Source: Streptomyces noursei (GTDB lineage: Bacteria > Actinomycetota > Actinomycetes > Streptomycetales > Streptomycetaceae). From it: a stretch of 64,000 nucleotides of DNA. The stretch spans positions 1 through 64,000 of the forward strand of contig NZ_LWBU01000141.1 in assembly GCF_001646665.1 (NCBI RefSeq), given 5' to 3'. This document shows, piece by piece, positions 1-8,339 of this stretch. Position 1 is the stretch's first letter, and every line of letters begins with the position of its first letter. The position numbers and the translations under genes are program-made. The notes under the pieces were generated by a model. The model was given only the letters and a program-made list of their open reading frames with translations, had not been told where the DNA came from and did not search any database.

Positions 1-321
1 CCCCCCCCCCACCCTGCCGCCCCGGGCCCCCCGCCACCACCCGCGGCCCCCGGGGCCCCCGCCCCGCCCCCGCCTCCCCCGGCCGCGCCGGCGGCGGGGC
101 CCGGACCGGGTGCGCCGCCCGCGCCCGGGGCACCGCCCCCGGCGCCCGGCCCGTCGCTCCGCCCCCGCCCCTTCCCGCCGCCGCCCGTGCCGTTGCCCGC
201 CTACCGGCGGGCGCAGCGCGCCGAACCGGCGGGAGGCCCGAGCACCGTGACCGTGATGCTCCTGATCATGGCTCCCGCGGTGTTCGGCGCCGCGATCCTG
301 CGGCCCCGCTCCTCCCGCTAG
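1..321 (+). CDS. C-terminal part of a proline-rich membrane protein (5' end outside window)
   Basis: The frame is open from base 1 to a TAG at 319-321. It encodes a long run of Pro, Ala and Gly, then a basic stretch and a single hydrophobic segment (MLLIMAPAVFGAAIL) ending in a short Arg/Ser tail. This is the layout of a protein with a low-complexity cytosolic or wall-spanning region and one C-terminal membrane helix. No domain is recognisable and the N-terminus lies beyond the window. The composition is extreme, so the reading frame rests mainly on the clean hydrophobic tail and stop codon. The opposite strand would give Gly-rich sequence without such a feature. Confidence 0.45.
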   Translation, partial: PPPHPAAPGPPPPPAAPGAPAPPPPPPAAPAAGPGPGAPPAPGAPPPAPGPSLRPRPFPPPPVPLPAYRRAQRAEPAGGPSTVTVMLLIMAPAVFGAAILRPRSSR

Positions 322-400
322 CCCCCGGAACTCCCGCACGTCCTCAGACCCACCAGACATCCGCCGGACATCCGCCGGAACCGCCCGCCCGGAGAACACC

Positions 401-1174
401 TTGTCGGAATGGCTCGTCCTGTCCATCGCGATGGCCGCCGCCTGCGCGGTCGTCCTGACCATCGTCGTCATCAACAACCGCCGGATCGGCGACGACGACG
501 ATCCCTCCGAGACCCCCGACGTCATCGAGTACATGACGATGATGATCGGCGTGGTGTACGCCATCGTGCTGGGCCTGGCGATCGCCGGCGTGTGGGAGGG
601 CCGCAGCGCCGCCCAGGAGAGCGTCCGCCAGGAGGCCCAGGCGCTGCACGAGGTGTCCGCCAGGGCCGAGGTCTGGCCCGCGGACGTGCGCGCCCGCATC
701 CGCGCCGACGTGGACGCGTACGTCTCGCACGTCGTCGACACCGAGTGGCGCACCATGGCCGACCGGGGCGAGCTGACCGAGGAGGGCACCGCGCTGCTGG
801 AGCGGGTGCGCCGCAGCGTCTCCGACTACCGGCCGGCCGACGCCCACGAGGGCGACGCCTACCAGCCGATGGTGGACCAGGTGGCGGTCGCCGACGACGC
901 GCGCAGCGCCCGCGCCGAGAACGCGGGCGCCACCATGCCGGGAGTGGTGTGGTTCGGCCTCATCACGGGGGCGCTGATCACGGTCGGGCTGATCTTCACG
1001 CTCCAGATCCGGCGGACGTTCCGGGAGCTGCTGCTGGCGGGGCTCTTCAGCGCGCTGATCGCCTTCCTGCTGTTCCTGATCTGGGCCTTCGACGCGCCGT
1101 TCGGGCGCGGGATCTCGGCGACCCCGGACCCCTTCCTCAACCTCTTCCCGCACATCGAGGGGCTCGGGGACTGA
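401..1174 (+). CDS. DUF4239 (bestrophin-like) membrane protein
   Basis: A 257-aa protein with membrane helices near residues 4-24 and 45-63, a central acidic and helical soluble region, and two more helices near 180-198 and 205-228. This two-loop-two arrangement, with the central region after an EGRSAAQ segment, is typical of DUF4239 proteins, which are distantly bestrophin-like. No transport activity has been shown for this branch. The start is TTG at 401, preceded by GGAG at 391-394 at good spacing; no ATG or GTG fits as well. It stands alone on the plus strand, followed by a 168-bp gap before the next secreted protein. The function is unknown; an ion-channel role would be inference from the fold only. 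Confidence 0.8.
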   Translation: MSEWLVLSIAMAAACAVVLTIVVINNRRIGDDDDPSETPDVIEYMTMMIGVVYAIVLGLAIAGVWEGRSAAQESVRQEAQALHEVSARAEVWPADVRARIRADVDAYVSHVVDTEWRTMADRGELTEEGTALLERVRRSVSDYRPADAHEGDAYQPMVDQVAVADDARSARAENAGATMPGVVWFGLITGALITVGLIFTLQIRRTFRELLLAGLFSALIAFLLFLIWAFDAPFGRGISATPDPFLNLFPHIEGLGD

Positions 1175-1342
1175 CCGGCGGCGCCGTTCCGTCGGCCGTA
1201 CGGGGGACCTCGGTGCCCCATTCGCCCGTCTGGGATCGCGGTTGTGGTAAGGCGCTCTTAGCGTTTCCGGCATCGAGGTGCATATCAGACGCTTTGTGGA
1301 TATCCGTTCCGCAGCTGCCCCTCGGGACCCGGAGGATTGACG

Positions 1343-1900
1343 ATGCGCGCGATAGGTGCCGCCTCCGCCGCTCTCCTCGGAGCGGCCGCTCTCGCCCTGA
1401 CCGCCCCCGCCCCGGCGGTGGCTTCCGGCAAGTACGCCCCCGGTGACTTCGCCATCAGCCCCTCGACCGTCCAGCCGGGGGGCAGGGTGGTGCTCACGGC
1501 CCCCGGCTGCTCCGGCACCGCCATGGCCTCCTCGGGCGTCTTCGACACGGTCACCATCCCGGCCGGCCGGTCGGCGACGGCCACCGTCGACTGGGACGCC
1601 CGGCGGGGCGCGGTCTACACGGTGTCCTTCACGTGCGCCGGCGGTACGCCGGGCACGGTCGACCTCAGCATCGCCCCGGCCACCAGCACTCCGACCACCA
1701 GCTCGACCGCCGTGCCGACGGTGACCACGACGCGGACGGTGACGACCACGGCGCCGAGCCAGGGCGTACGGGGCGGCGTGGGCGGCAGCATCGGCGGCCT
1801 GAACGCCGGCCAGCTCGCGGCCGGTACCGGCCTGGTGGTGGCGGCCGCCACCGGTGTCGTCTTCATGCTGCGCCGCCGTGCCGACAACCGCCGCCACTGA
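1343..1900 (+). CDS. secreted, C-terminally membrane-anchored protein (paralogue of the 2011-2496 product)
   Basis: A 185-aa protein with a Sec signal peptide (cleavage likely after AVAS, about residue 29), a beta-rich extracellular domain with two Cys (in APGCSG and FTCAGG), a Thr-rich linker near residues 115-140, a GGVGGS motif, then a hydrophobic helix and a RRRADNRR tail. ATG at 1343 has GGAGG at 1331-1335; the in-frame TTG at 1337 is too close to that site. It shares the plan of the convergent gene at 2011-2496: signal peptide, two Cys, GG-x-GGS, helix, Arg tail. No LPxTG-like motif is present. Location beside a class F sortase suggests a surface role, but that link is inferred. Confidence 0.8.
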   Translation: MRAIGAASAALLGAAALALTAPAPAVASGKYAPGDFAISPSTVQPGGRVVLTAPGCSGTAMASSGVFDTVTIPAGRSATATVDWDARRGAVYTVSFTCAGGTPGTVDLSIAPATSTPTTSSTAVPTVTTTRTVTTTAPSQGVRGGVGGSIGGLNAGQLAAGTGLVVAAATGVVFMLRRRADNRRH

Positions 1901-1932
1901 GCGGCGCCCCGCGGGGAGCGGCCCCCGCCCCG

Positions 1933-1984
1933 CACGCCCGTCGCCCCGAGTCCTGACCGACCAGGACTCGGGGCGACGGGCGTG
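1933..1984. terminator. bidirectional hairpin terminator
   Basis: Two perfectly complementary 23-bp arms (1933-1955 and 1962-1984) flank a 6-nt loop. The hairpin lies between two convergent genes and has no T-tract, as is common in high-GC actinobacteria. Confidence 0.9.
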
Positions 1985-2010
1985 TTCGGCCGACCGGGAG
2001 GTTCGGCCGG

Positions 2011-2496
2011 TCAGGCCTTTCCGCCGCTGAGGCGGCGACGGCGGGTGATGAACAGCCCGCCGCCGACGGCGGCCGTGGCGACCAGGGCGCCGCCGATGGC
2101 CATCTCGGTGGAGCTCGGCGCCATCGAGCCGCCGATGCCGCCCTGGGAGCCGCGGCCGCGGACGACCGTGAAGGTCCTGGTGACCACCATGGAGTGGTCA
2201 CTGCACTTGACGGCCAGGTTGTACTGTCCCGGCGTGGCGTGGTCGTAGATGCGGGGCGTGGCGGCCGAGTGCCCCGAGGGGTTGACGGTGAGCGCCGTCT
2301 TGGGGAAGGCGTTGGACGTGACCGTGCCGCCGTGGCCGCACCCCATGGCGCTGACCGCGAGCTGGCCTCCCTGGTGCACCCGGGTCGGGGAGACCGTGAC
2401 GTTGGTGGGACCGTTGTTGGCGAAGGCCACGGGGGCGCAGAGCCCGATGGCCGCGCCGGCGGTGGCGGCCACCGCGAGAGCGCGTGAAGCACGCAT
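2011..2496 (-). CDS. secreted, C-terminally membrane-anchored protein (paralogue of the 1343-1900 product)
   Basis: A 161-aa protein starting at ATG 2496 with a GGAGG site upstream (complement of 2504-2508). A signal peptide runs to about residue 26 (PVAFA). The extracellular part carries Cys in AMGCGHGG and VKCSDH, then QGGIGGS, a hydrophobic helix and a TRRRRLSGGKA tail. It lies tail-to-tail with its paralogue across the 1933-1984 hairpin. Both contain NVTVSPTRVHQGGQL-like or ISPSTVQPGGRV-like strands, suggesting the same Ig-like fold. The class F sortase gene is divergently transcribed 324 bp upstream. The function is unknown; wall attachment or sortase processing is a guess from context. 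Confidence 0.8.
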   Translation of the reverse strand: MRASRALAVAATAGAAIGLCAPVAFANNGPTNVTVSPTRVHQGGQLAVSAMGCGHGGTVTSNAFPKTALTVNPSGHSAATPRIYDHATPGQYNLAVKCSDHSMVVTRTFTVVRGRGSQGGIGGSMAPSSTEMAIGGALVATAAVGGGLFITRRRRLSGGKA

Positions 2497-2820
2497 CGTT
2501 GAACCTCCAGTGGAAGACGCCCCGAAGCGGCGCTCCGGGAGGATTCGACGAGTACGTCTTCCACGACGAACCTTCACAAGCCGGTGTGATTACCGCATTT
2601 CGGCACTCGTCCACCCCGGTGAGCCGACACGCCGCCCACGCCCCCCACGTATCTGACGGAGCCGCAGGTCACGGACCGTCAGGGCGGCCGGGGCGGGCTC
2701 CGTACGACGATGACACGGATGGGTCATCCCCTCTGGCGCCCGCCACCCGTTCGCCCCTCTCCTGATCGCCGGTGCCGTGCGGCGCACTTAGCGTGCGTAC
2801 TACGCCGCGAAGGGAGAACC
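2497..2820. promoter_or_regulatory. divergent intergenic region between a secreted-protein gene and the sortase gene
   Basis: A 324-bp gap with starts facing away on both sides, so it must hold promoters for both genes. The stretch around 2584-2600 (GTGTGATTACCGCATTTCG) is less GC-rich than its surroundings. I see no clear -35/-10 pair and no small gene. Confidence 0.4.
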
Positions 2821-3483
2821 ATGGGCAGGGGCCTGGACCACAGTGGCTTCGAGACGAGGAGACGCTCACCGTGGGGAGCGCTGGCTCTCGTCATGCTCAC
2901 CGGTCTCGCGCTGATGCGGAACGGCGTCGACGAGGAGCCCGGCCCGCCCCAGCCGGCCCCCGCCGCCGTCTCGGAGAACCGCCGCGTGGGCGCCGCGCCG
3001 GTCGCGCCGGTGGGGCTGCGGCCGCTCGCGTACGCGCCCGCCTCGCGGATCCGTATCGAGTCGATCGACGTCGACGCCCCGATCATGGACGTCGGGCTGG
3101 ACCAGGCGGGCTGGATCGAGGCGCCGCCCGCCCAGGACCCCAACATGGCCGGCTGGTACCAGAACGGCATCTCACCGGGGCAGCGCGGTACCTCGGTGGT
3201 CGTCGGGCACGTCGACAACGAGGCCGGTCCGGCGGTCTTCTACGGGCTCGGCTCGCTCAAGAGGGGGGCCCACGTGGAGGTGACCCGCTTCGACGGGCGG
3301 GTGGCCGTGTTCGAGGTGTACGGCATCGAGGTCTTCTCCAAGGAGGACTTCCCCGGCGTGCGCGTCTACGGCGACACCGGGCACCCGGAGCTCCGCGTGA
3401 TCACCTGCGGCGGCGGCTACTCCAAGGCCCACGGATACGACGGCAACGTCGTCGCCTTCGCGCGGCTGGTGGCGACCCGCTGA
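2821..3483 (+). CDS. class F sortase
   Basis: A 220-aa protein with an N-terminal membrane anchor (about residues 18-33), a Pro/Ala linker and a sortase domain from about residue 60 onward. The catalytic His lies in VVVGHVDN, the Cys in LRVITCGG, and Arg is expected in the C-terminal strand. This short, single-anchor form without a B-type insertion fits class F sortases of actinobacteria, whose substrates are mostly unknown. ATG 2821 has a GAAGGGAGAA site; the upstream in-frame ATG at 2710 lacks one and would add a non-conserved extension. The two secreted paralogues next door are possible substrates, though neither has a canonical LPxTG. Confidence 0.88.
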   Translation: MGRGLDHSGFETRRRSPWGALALVMLTGLALMRNGVDEEPGPPQPAPAAVSENRRVGAAPVAPVGLRPLAYAPASRIRIESIDVDAPIMDVGLDQAGWIEAPPAQDPNMAGWYQNGISPGQRGTSVVVGHVDNEAGPAVFYGLGSLKRGAHVEVTRFDGRVAVFEVYGIEVFSKEDFPGVRVYGDTGHPELRVITCGGGYSKAHGYDGNVVAFARLVATR

Positions 3484-3490
3484 GCGGGCC

Positions 3491-3513
3491 GGCCGCCCGG
3501 ACCGGGGGCGGCC
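3491..3513. terminator. GC-rich hairpin between convergent genes
   Basis: Arms GGCCGCCC (3491-3498) and GGGCGGCC (3506-3513) enclose a 7-nt loop just after the sortase stop codon. The stem is short, so it is less certain than the long hairpins elsewhere in the window. Confidence 0.5.
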
Positions 3514-3538
3514 CGCCCGGCGGGCGCCGTGCGGTGCC

Positions 3539-4411
3539 TCACCGGCGCGGCACGGTGAGGTGGTAGCCCGCCGCCAGCAGTTCCGGGAGGTAGGTGCGCA
3601 GGGCGGCCACGCTCTGGGAGCGGTCGCCGCCCGCGTCGTGCGAGAGGACGACGACGCCCGGCCCGGCACCGTCCAGGACCCTGCGTACGATCGGTCCCGT
3701 GCCGGGCTCCTGCCAGTCGAGCGTGTCGACCGTCCAGGCCAGCGGCTCCATGCCGAGCTCGGCGCCGATCTCGAACGAGTGCCGGTTCCAGGCGCCGTAG
3801 GGGGCGCGGTACCACAGCGGCGGGGAGCCGAGGGTGCGCTCGATGAGGTCGCTGGTGCTGCCCAGCTCGTCGCGGATGCGGGAGGGCCGGAGCCGGGGGA
3901 TCAGCGGGTGGGACCAGGAGTGGTTGCCGACGACGTGCCCGTCGTCGGCCATCTCGCGCAGGAGGTCCTGGTTGACCGCCGCCATCTCGCCGCAGACGAA
4001 GAACATGGCCCGCACGCCGTACTGGCGCAGGGTGCTCAGGATGGCGGGCGTGTAGCGGGGGTCGGGCCCGTCGTCGAAGGAGAGGACCATCGACCGGCCG
4101 GCGCCGGACATCCTGAGGAAGGGCCGCTGCCGCACGGGCGGCAGGGCGCGCCGGTGGCGGGGTGGCGCGTACGCGGTCATCGGCTGGAGCCGGTAGGCGG
4201 ACGGTGCGTGCGGGGGGCCCGCCGGAGCGCCGGCGTGGGGACCGGCGGCGCCGGAGGGGACGGGGGCAGGGGGGTGGGACGGGGCGGCGGGGCCGCCGGG
4301 AGGGCTGCCGGTGCGTTCCAGTGCGAACAGGCCGAACGTCGTGGTGGCCCCCAGCGCGGCCGCGATGCGCAGCACCATCCGCCGCCCGGTGGGCATTTGA
4401 TCGGTTTTCAT
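3539..4411 (-). CDS. polysaccharide deacetylase (NodB domain), secreted or membrane-anchored
   Basis: A 290-aa protein with an N-terminal hydrophobic segment (about residues 12-30), a Pro/Ala/Gly linker to residue 75 and a NodB domain from about 105. Conserved motifs are present in order: FDDGPD (catalytic base and metal Asp, near 112), HSWSH (metal His pair), RAPYG, DTLDW and LSHDA. The family removes N-acetyl groups from peptidoglycan or chitin-like polymers. The position next to a sortase gene fits a cell-envelope role. ATG 4411 was chosen; the ribosome site is weak, and ATG 4396 is an alternative that would shorten the positively charged n-region. Confidence 0.9.
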   Translation of the reverse strand: MKTDQMPTGRRMVLRIAAALGATTTFGLFALERTGSPPGGPAAPSHPPAPVPSGAAGPHAGAPAGPPHAPSAYRLQPMTAYAPPRHRRALPPVRQRPFLRMSGAGRSMVLSFDDGPDPRYTPAILSTLRQYGVRAMFFVCGEMAAVNQDLLREMADDGHVVGNHSWSHPLIPRLRPSRIRDELGSTSDLIERTLGSPPLWYRAPYGAWNRHSFEIGAELGMEPLAWTVDTLDWQEPGTGPIVRRVLDGAGPGVVVLSHDAGGDRSQSVAALRTYLPELLAAGYHLTVPRR

Positions 4412-4607
4412 GACTGATAACTCGCATGGCCGATGCCCCGCGCCCCTGACCCACACCGTCCGGGGGGCCGATTGCACCCGATGGGACCAGCCGGCCGCCG
4501 TACGGCGAGCGGGGGCCCCGCGCGGTGTGTGTCGTCTTCCCCCGGGTCCCCGCCTGGGCCATCATGATCCGCCGTCAGCCGATGCCGTCTGCAAAGAGGT
4601 GACGCTC

Positions 4608-6053
4608 ATGGCCCGAATCCGTGCGGGGCAGGGAATTCTGCGCCGCAAACCCATCGAACTGATCGAGGAGGGCGTCGAGGAGGAACGGCTCACCCGGACG
4701 CTGGGGCTGTGGCAGCTGACGGCCATCGGTGTCGGCGGCATCATCGGCGCGGGCATCTTCACCCTCGCCGGTACGGTCGCCAACGGGACCGCCGGTCCCG
4801 CCGTGCTCGTCTCGTTCCTCATCGCGGGCGTCGCCAGCGCCGCCGCCGCGTTCAGCTACGCCGAGTTCGCCGGGCTGATCCCCAAGGCGGGGTCGGCCTA
4901 CACGTACGGGTACGCGGTCCTCGGCGAGCTGGTCGGCTGGCTGATCGGCTGGGACCTGCTGCTGGAGTACACCGCGATCGTGGCGGTCGTCGCCATCGGC
5001 ATCTCCGGCTACTTCAACTTCCTGCTCGGCGAGTTCGGTGCCGAGCTGCCCGCCTGGATGCTGGGGGCCCCGGGGACCGGCGAGGGCCACCAGGTGGACC
5101 TGTTCGCCGCGGTGCTCTGCCTGCTGATCGCGTACCTGCTCACCCTGGGCATCAAGAACGCGGCGCGCTTCGAGACGGTCGTGGTGGTCCTGAAGGTGCT
5201 GGTCGTGCTGCTGGTGATCGTGGTCGGCTTCTTCCACATCACGACCGACAACTACACCCCCTTCTTCCCGTACGGGGTGGGCGGCGCGTTCACCGGTGCG
5301 GCCACCGTGTTCTTCGCGGTCTTCGGCTACGACGCCATGTCGACGGCGGCCGAGGAGTCCAAGGACGCGCAGCGCCACATGCCGAAGGCGATCCTCTACT
5401 CCCTGGCCATCTCGATGGTGCTGTACGTGCTGGCCTGCCTGGTCCTGACGGGTATGCAGAACTACACCGAGATCGACCCGGAGAGCGGCTTCTCGACCGC
5501 CTTCAAGTCGGTGGGCCTCGACGGGCTGGCGGACGTCATCGCGGTGGGCGCGATCATCGGCATCCTCACCGTGATGTTCACGTTCATGCTGGGCGTGACC
5601 CGGGTGTGGTTCTCCATGTCCAGGGACGGGCTGCTGCCGCACTGGTTCGCCAAGACGCACGCCACCCGGCACGTCCCGACCCGGGTGACCTGGATCGTCG
5701 GTGTGGCGTCGGCGCTCATCGCGGGGTTCCTGCCGATCGGCGAGGCGGCCGAGCTGACCAACATCGGCATCCTGCTGGCGTTCGTCGTGGTGTGCGTCGC
5801 GGTGATCGTGCTCCGCTACAAGCGGCCGGAGCTGCCGCGCACGTTCCGCACGCCGGGGATGCCGTTCGTGCCGGCGATCGGCGTGGTCTTCTCCATCTGG
5901 CTCATCACGTTCCTTCAGTGGCAGACGTGGGCCCGCTTCGCCGTCTGGTTCGCCCTGGGCCTGGTGGTCTACTTCGCCTACTCGTTCCGCCACTCCAACC
6001 TGGCCAGGGCCGAGGCCGAGGGCCGGCGCGCGGAAGGCCCGCCCGCGCCGTAG
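4608..6053 (+). CDS. APC-family amino acid permease
   Basis: A 481-aa integral membrane protein with about 12 helices. The first helix carries the GVGGIIGAGIFTLAG glycine signature that binds the substrate carboxylate in APC transporters, and the PKAGSAYTY segment follows. It most resembles the cationic or general amino acid permeases of the YhdG/CAT branch. A ribosome site (AAAGAGGTGA) lies at 4593-4601; ATG 4608 is at better spacing than the in-frame GTG at 4599. It ends in a hydrophilic tail. The gene is monocistronic and converges on a CapA-like gene across a strong hairpin. The substrate cannot be assigned from sequence. Confidence 0.9.
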   Translation: MARIRAGQGILRRKPIELIEEGVEEERLTRTLGLWQLTAIGVGGIIGAGIFTLAGTVANGTAGPAVLVSFLIAGVASAAAAFSYAEFAGLIPKAGSAYTYGYAVLGELVGWLIGWDLLLEYTAIVAVVAIGISGYFNFLLGEFGAELPAWMLGAPGTGEGHQVDLFAAVLCLLIAYLLTLGIKNAARFETVVVVLKVLVVLLVIVVGFFHITTDNYTPFFPYGVGGAFTGAATVFFAVFGYDAMSTAAEESKDAQRHMPKAILYSLAISMVLYVLACLVLTGMQNYTEIDPESGFSTAFKSVGLDGLADVIAVGAIIGILTVMFTFMLGVTRVWFSMSRDGLLPHWFAKTHATRHVPTRVTWIVGVASALIAGFLPIGEAAELTNIGILLAFVVVCVAVIVLRYKRPELPRTFRTPGMPFVPAIGVVFSIWLITFLQWQTWARFAVWFALGLVVYFAYSFRHSNLARAEAEGRRAEGPPAP

Positions 6054-6078
6054 GTCCCGCGGCGGCGTACGTCCCGCC

Positions 6079-6111
6079 GGAGGGGCGCCGGAGGTGTTCC
6101 GGCGCCCCTCC
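6079..6111. terminator. bidirectional hairpin terminator
   Basis: Perfect 14-bp arms GGAGGGGCGCCGGA (6079-6092) and TCCGGCGCCCCTCC (6098-6111) with a 5-nt loop sit between the convergent permease and CapA-like genes. Confidence 0.9.
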
Positions 6112-6141
6112 CCGCGCTTCGCCCTCACGGGGCGGGGCCCG

Positions 6142-7356
6142 CTACTCCCCCATCACCAGGCCGTCCTTGGCGGCGCCTCGGCTGAGGGCCACCTGCCGGA
6201 TGCGGTCGCGCACGGCGGTGAGGTTCTCGCCCGACCGGATCGCGGCGTTGAGGTTGGTCACCCGGCCCGTGCCGGTGTTGAACCACTGCGGCAGGAACTC
6301 CGCCTTCGCCACCTTCCACCGGGCGCCGGGTCCGGCGGGCGGGGCGAAGGTGAAGCGGCCGATCGTGCCCTGGTTGCCGCGCGGGTCGAAGGCGCCGCTG
6401 TGGTTGATCATGTCGCCGGCGATCTGGTCGCCCATGCCGTAGACGATCCAGGTCCCGTTGACCTTCTCGTACGCCTGCGGCACATGGGCGTGGGTGCCGA
6501 TGATCAGGTCGATGTCGGGGCGGCCGCCGGTGGCGGCGGCGGTGAGGCTCCGGCCGAGGTCCAGCTGCTGCTTGTCCGGGGCGGTCTGCCACTCGGTGCC
6601 CCAGTGCAGGCTCACCACCACGACGTCGGCGCCGGCCGTACGGGCCGCCCGCGCGTCGGTGAGGATCCGGTTCTCGTCGATGAGGTTGACGGCCCACGGC
6701 CGCCCCTCGGGCAGCGGGATGCCGTTGGTGCCGTAGGTGTACGCCAGGTGAGCCACCTTGGCGCCGCCCACCGGGAGCAGCGTGGGGCGGGCCGCCTCCT
6801 CGGCCGTGCGGGCGGAGCCGGCGTGGCGGATGCCCGCCTTGTCGAGGGCGTCCAAAGTGCGGCCGAGGCCGGCGGCGCCGTCGTCCAGGGTGTGGTTGGA
6901 GGCGGTGGAGCAGGCGTCGTAGCCGGTGGCGGCCAGCGCGGTGGCGACCTCGGGCGGCGACTTGAAGGACGGGTAGCCGGTGTAGGGCCCGCCGTCCTTG
7001 CCGTACACCGTCTCCATGTGGCAGATGGCGAGGTCGGCCCGGGAGACGACGGGCTTGACGCCCGCGAGCATGGGGCGGAAGTCGTACCCGGTGCCGCCCG
7101 CGTCCGCCTGGGCCTGCCGGATGATCGAGGCGTGCGGCAGGACGTCGCCGCTGGCCACGAGGGTGAACCCGCGGTCGGGGGCGGCGGCCGGCCCGCCCGC
7201 CGACGAGGGCGCGGTGCGGGCGGCCCCGAGCGGGCGGTCGGCCGTGGCGGCGGCGGTGGTGGGCGTCCCGGTGCGCGGGCCGGCGCAGCCCGCCGTCGCG
7301 GCGAGGAGCACGGTGGCCGCCGCCACCGTCGTCCGTCGCATGGGTGTGGTGGTCAT
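6142..7356 (-). CDS. CapA-like (PGA_cap) metallophosphatase-fold lipoprotein
   Basis: A 404-aa protein with a lipoprotein signal peptide (lipobox LAATAGC, Cys at about 24), a low-complexity linker and a PGA_cap domain from about residue 65. Motifs of the calcineurin-like fold are visible: GDVLPHA, CHMETV, SNHTLDDG, HWGTEW and GTHAHVPQ. CapA is part of poly-gamma-glutamate capsule export in Bacillus, but no capB or capC gene is nearby and such stand-alone CapA proteins are common in actinobacteria. ATG 7356 has a GGAG site 8 nt upstream; ATG 7341 is possible and would keep the lipobox. A wall or membrane hydrolase role is as likely as polyglutamate handling. Confidence 0.87.
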   Translation of the reverse strand: MTTTPMRRTTVAAATVLLAATAGCAGPRTGTPTTAAATADRPLGAARTAPSSAGGPAAAPDRGFTLVASGDVLPHASIIRQAQADAGGTGYDFRPMLAGVKPVVSRADLAICHMETVYGKDGGPYTGYPSFKSPPEVATALAATGYDACSTASNHTLDDGAAGLGRTLDALDKAGIRHAGSARTAEEAARPTLLPVGGAKVAHLAYTYGTNGIPLPEGRPWAVNLIDENRILTDARAARTAGADVVVVSLHWGTEWQTAPDKQQLDLGRSLTAAATGGRPDIDLIIGTHAHVPQAYEKVNGTWIVYGMGDQIAGDMINHSGAFDPRGNQGTIGRFTFAPPAGPGARWKVAKAEFLPQWFNTGTGRVTNLNAAIRSGENLTAVRDRIRQVALSRGAAKDGLVMGE

Positions 7357-7625
7357 CAGCCGTGCTCCGTAGGGCTCGGGGTGCTGGGGAGAGGCGGGTG
7401 CTCGCCTGGATCCCTACGGGAAATGAGGATCAGCCAATCCTTAAATACGCAAAATCATACAAACGCATTGATATCGGGCCTCCCGTCCCGGCCGACCGTT
7501 CGCCGCACCATTCGCCGCTCGGTGTGACCGCTCGTCGCACACCGCGGTGCGGCGCCTGTCCCCGCGGGCCGGGATGCGTTCGTATACGCGTCGAGGTGCG
7601 AGTACGGCGCGGAAGGGTGTGAACG
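7357..7625. promoter_or_regulatory. divergent intergenic region with an AT-rich patch
   Basis: This 269-bp gap separates the CapA-like gene (minus) from the ECF sigma gene (plus). Bases 7420-7480 are markedly AT-rich for this DNA (for example CTTAAATACGCAAAATCATA) and are the likely promoter zone. No specific promoter boxes can be assigned with confidence. Confidence 0.4.
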
Positions 7626-8165
7626 ATGACGGCGGCCACCACGGACGAGCGGGCCCTGGAGGAGCTCCAGCGGGAACACGGCCCGGCGCTGCTGGGCTTC
7701 CTGCTCGGCCTGACGTACGGCGACAGACAGCGTGCCGAGGACCTGCTGCAGGAGACGCTGGTACGCGCCTGGCAGCACCCCGAGGCGTTCGAGGCCCCCT
7801 ACGAGTCGATGCGCCCGTGGCTCTTCACGGTCGGCAGGCGGCTGGCTATCGACGCGCGCCGCTCCCGGATGGCCCGCCCCGCCGAGATCGGCGACTGCGT
7901 GCTGGCCGGCACCCCCGACCCCTCGGACGTCACCGAGACCGCCGTCGCCGCCCTGGACGTACGGGCCGCGGTGCGGGAGCTGAGCCCCGAGCACCGGGCC
8001 GTGCTGGTGCGGATCTACTTCGACGGACTCTCCGTGAAGGAGGCCGCGGCGGAGCTGGGCATACCGGCCGGGACGGTCAAGTCGCGGTCGCACTACGCAC
8101 TGCGGGCGCTCGGCAGGGGCCTGCCGGGGTACAGCAGGTCGCTCTCCGGCTCGCTGCCGGGCTGA
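7626..8165 (+). CDS. ECF-type RNA polymerase sigma factor
   Basis: A 179-aa sigma-70 family protein with region 2 at about residues 15-85 (AEDLLQETLVRAW, then PWLFTVGRRLAID) and region 4 at about 120-170 (LSPEHRAVLVRIYFDGLSV, then the helix-turn-helix AAAELGIPAGTVKSRSHYAL). It would direct RNA polymerase to its own promoter class. ATG 7626 is used; GGAAGGGTGTGAACG upstream supplies a ribosome site. No anti-sigma gene adjoins it, which is unusual for this group. A zinc-finger anti-sigma gene without a sigma partner lies at 14093-14755. A promoter upstream could be self-activated, but none was identified. Confidence 0.9.
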   Translation: MTAATTDERALEELQREHGPALLGFLLGLTYGDRQRAEDLLQETLVRAWQHPEAFEAPYESMRPWLFTVGRRLAIDARRSRMARPAEIGDCVLAGTPDPSDVTETAVAALDVRAAVRELSPEHRAVLVRIYFDGLSVKEAAAELGIPAGTVKSRSHYALRALGRGLPGYSRSLSGSLPG

Positions 8166-8339
8166 CCCCTCCCACCCCACCACCCACTCCGGGCACCTCG
8201 CCGCACGCGTGTCACGGCCCCGGCCGGAATGTAGGCGAAACCACACCGCCGAGTTGAGCAAAGAGCGGCCGCGGGCCGTGCCTCACGGTAGAGGCTCGTC
8301 GTCGAGGACCACACGCACGCGCAGGACGTCCGGGAGAAG

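Noticed and set aside
6142..7356. Poly-gamma-glutamate capsule operon
   Set aside because: Only a CapA-like gene is present; capB and capC are absent, so capsule synthesis is not supported.
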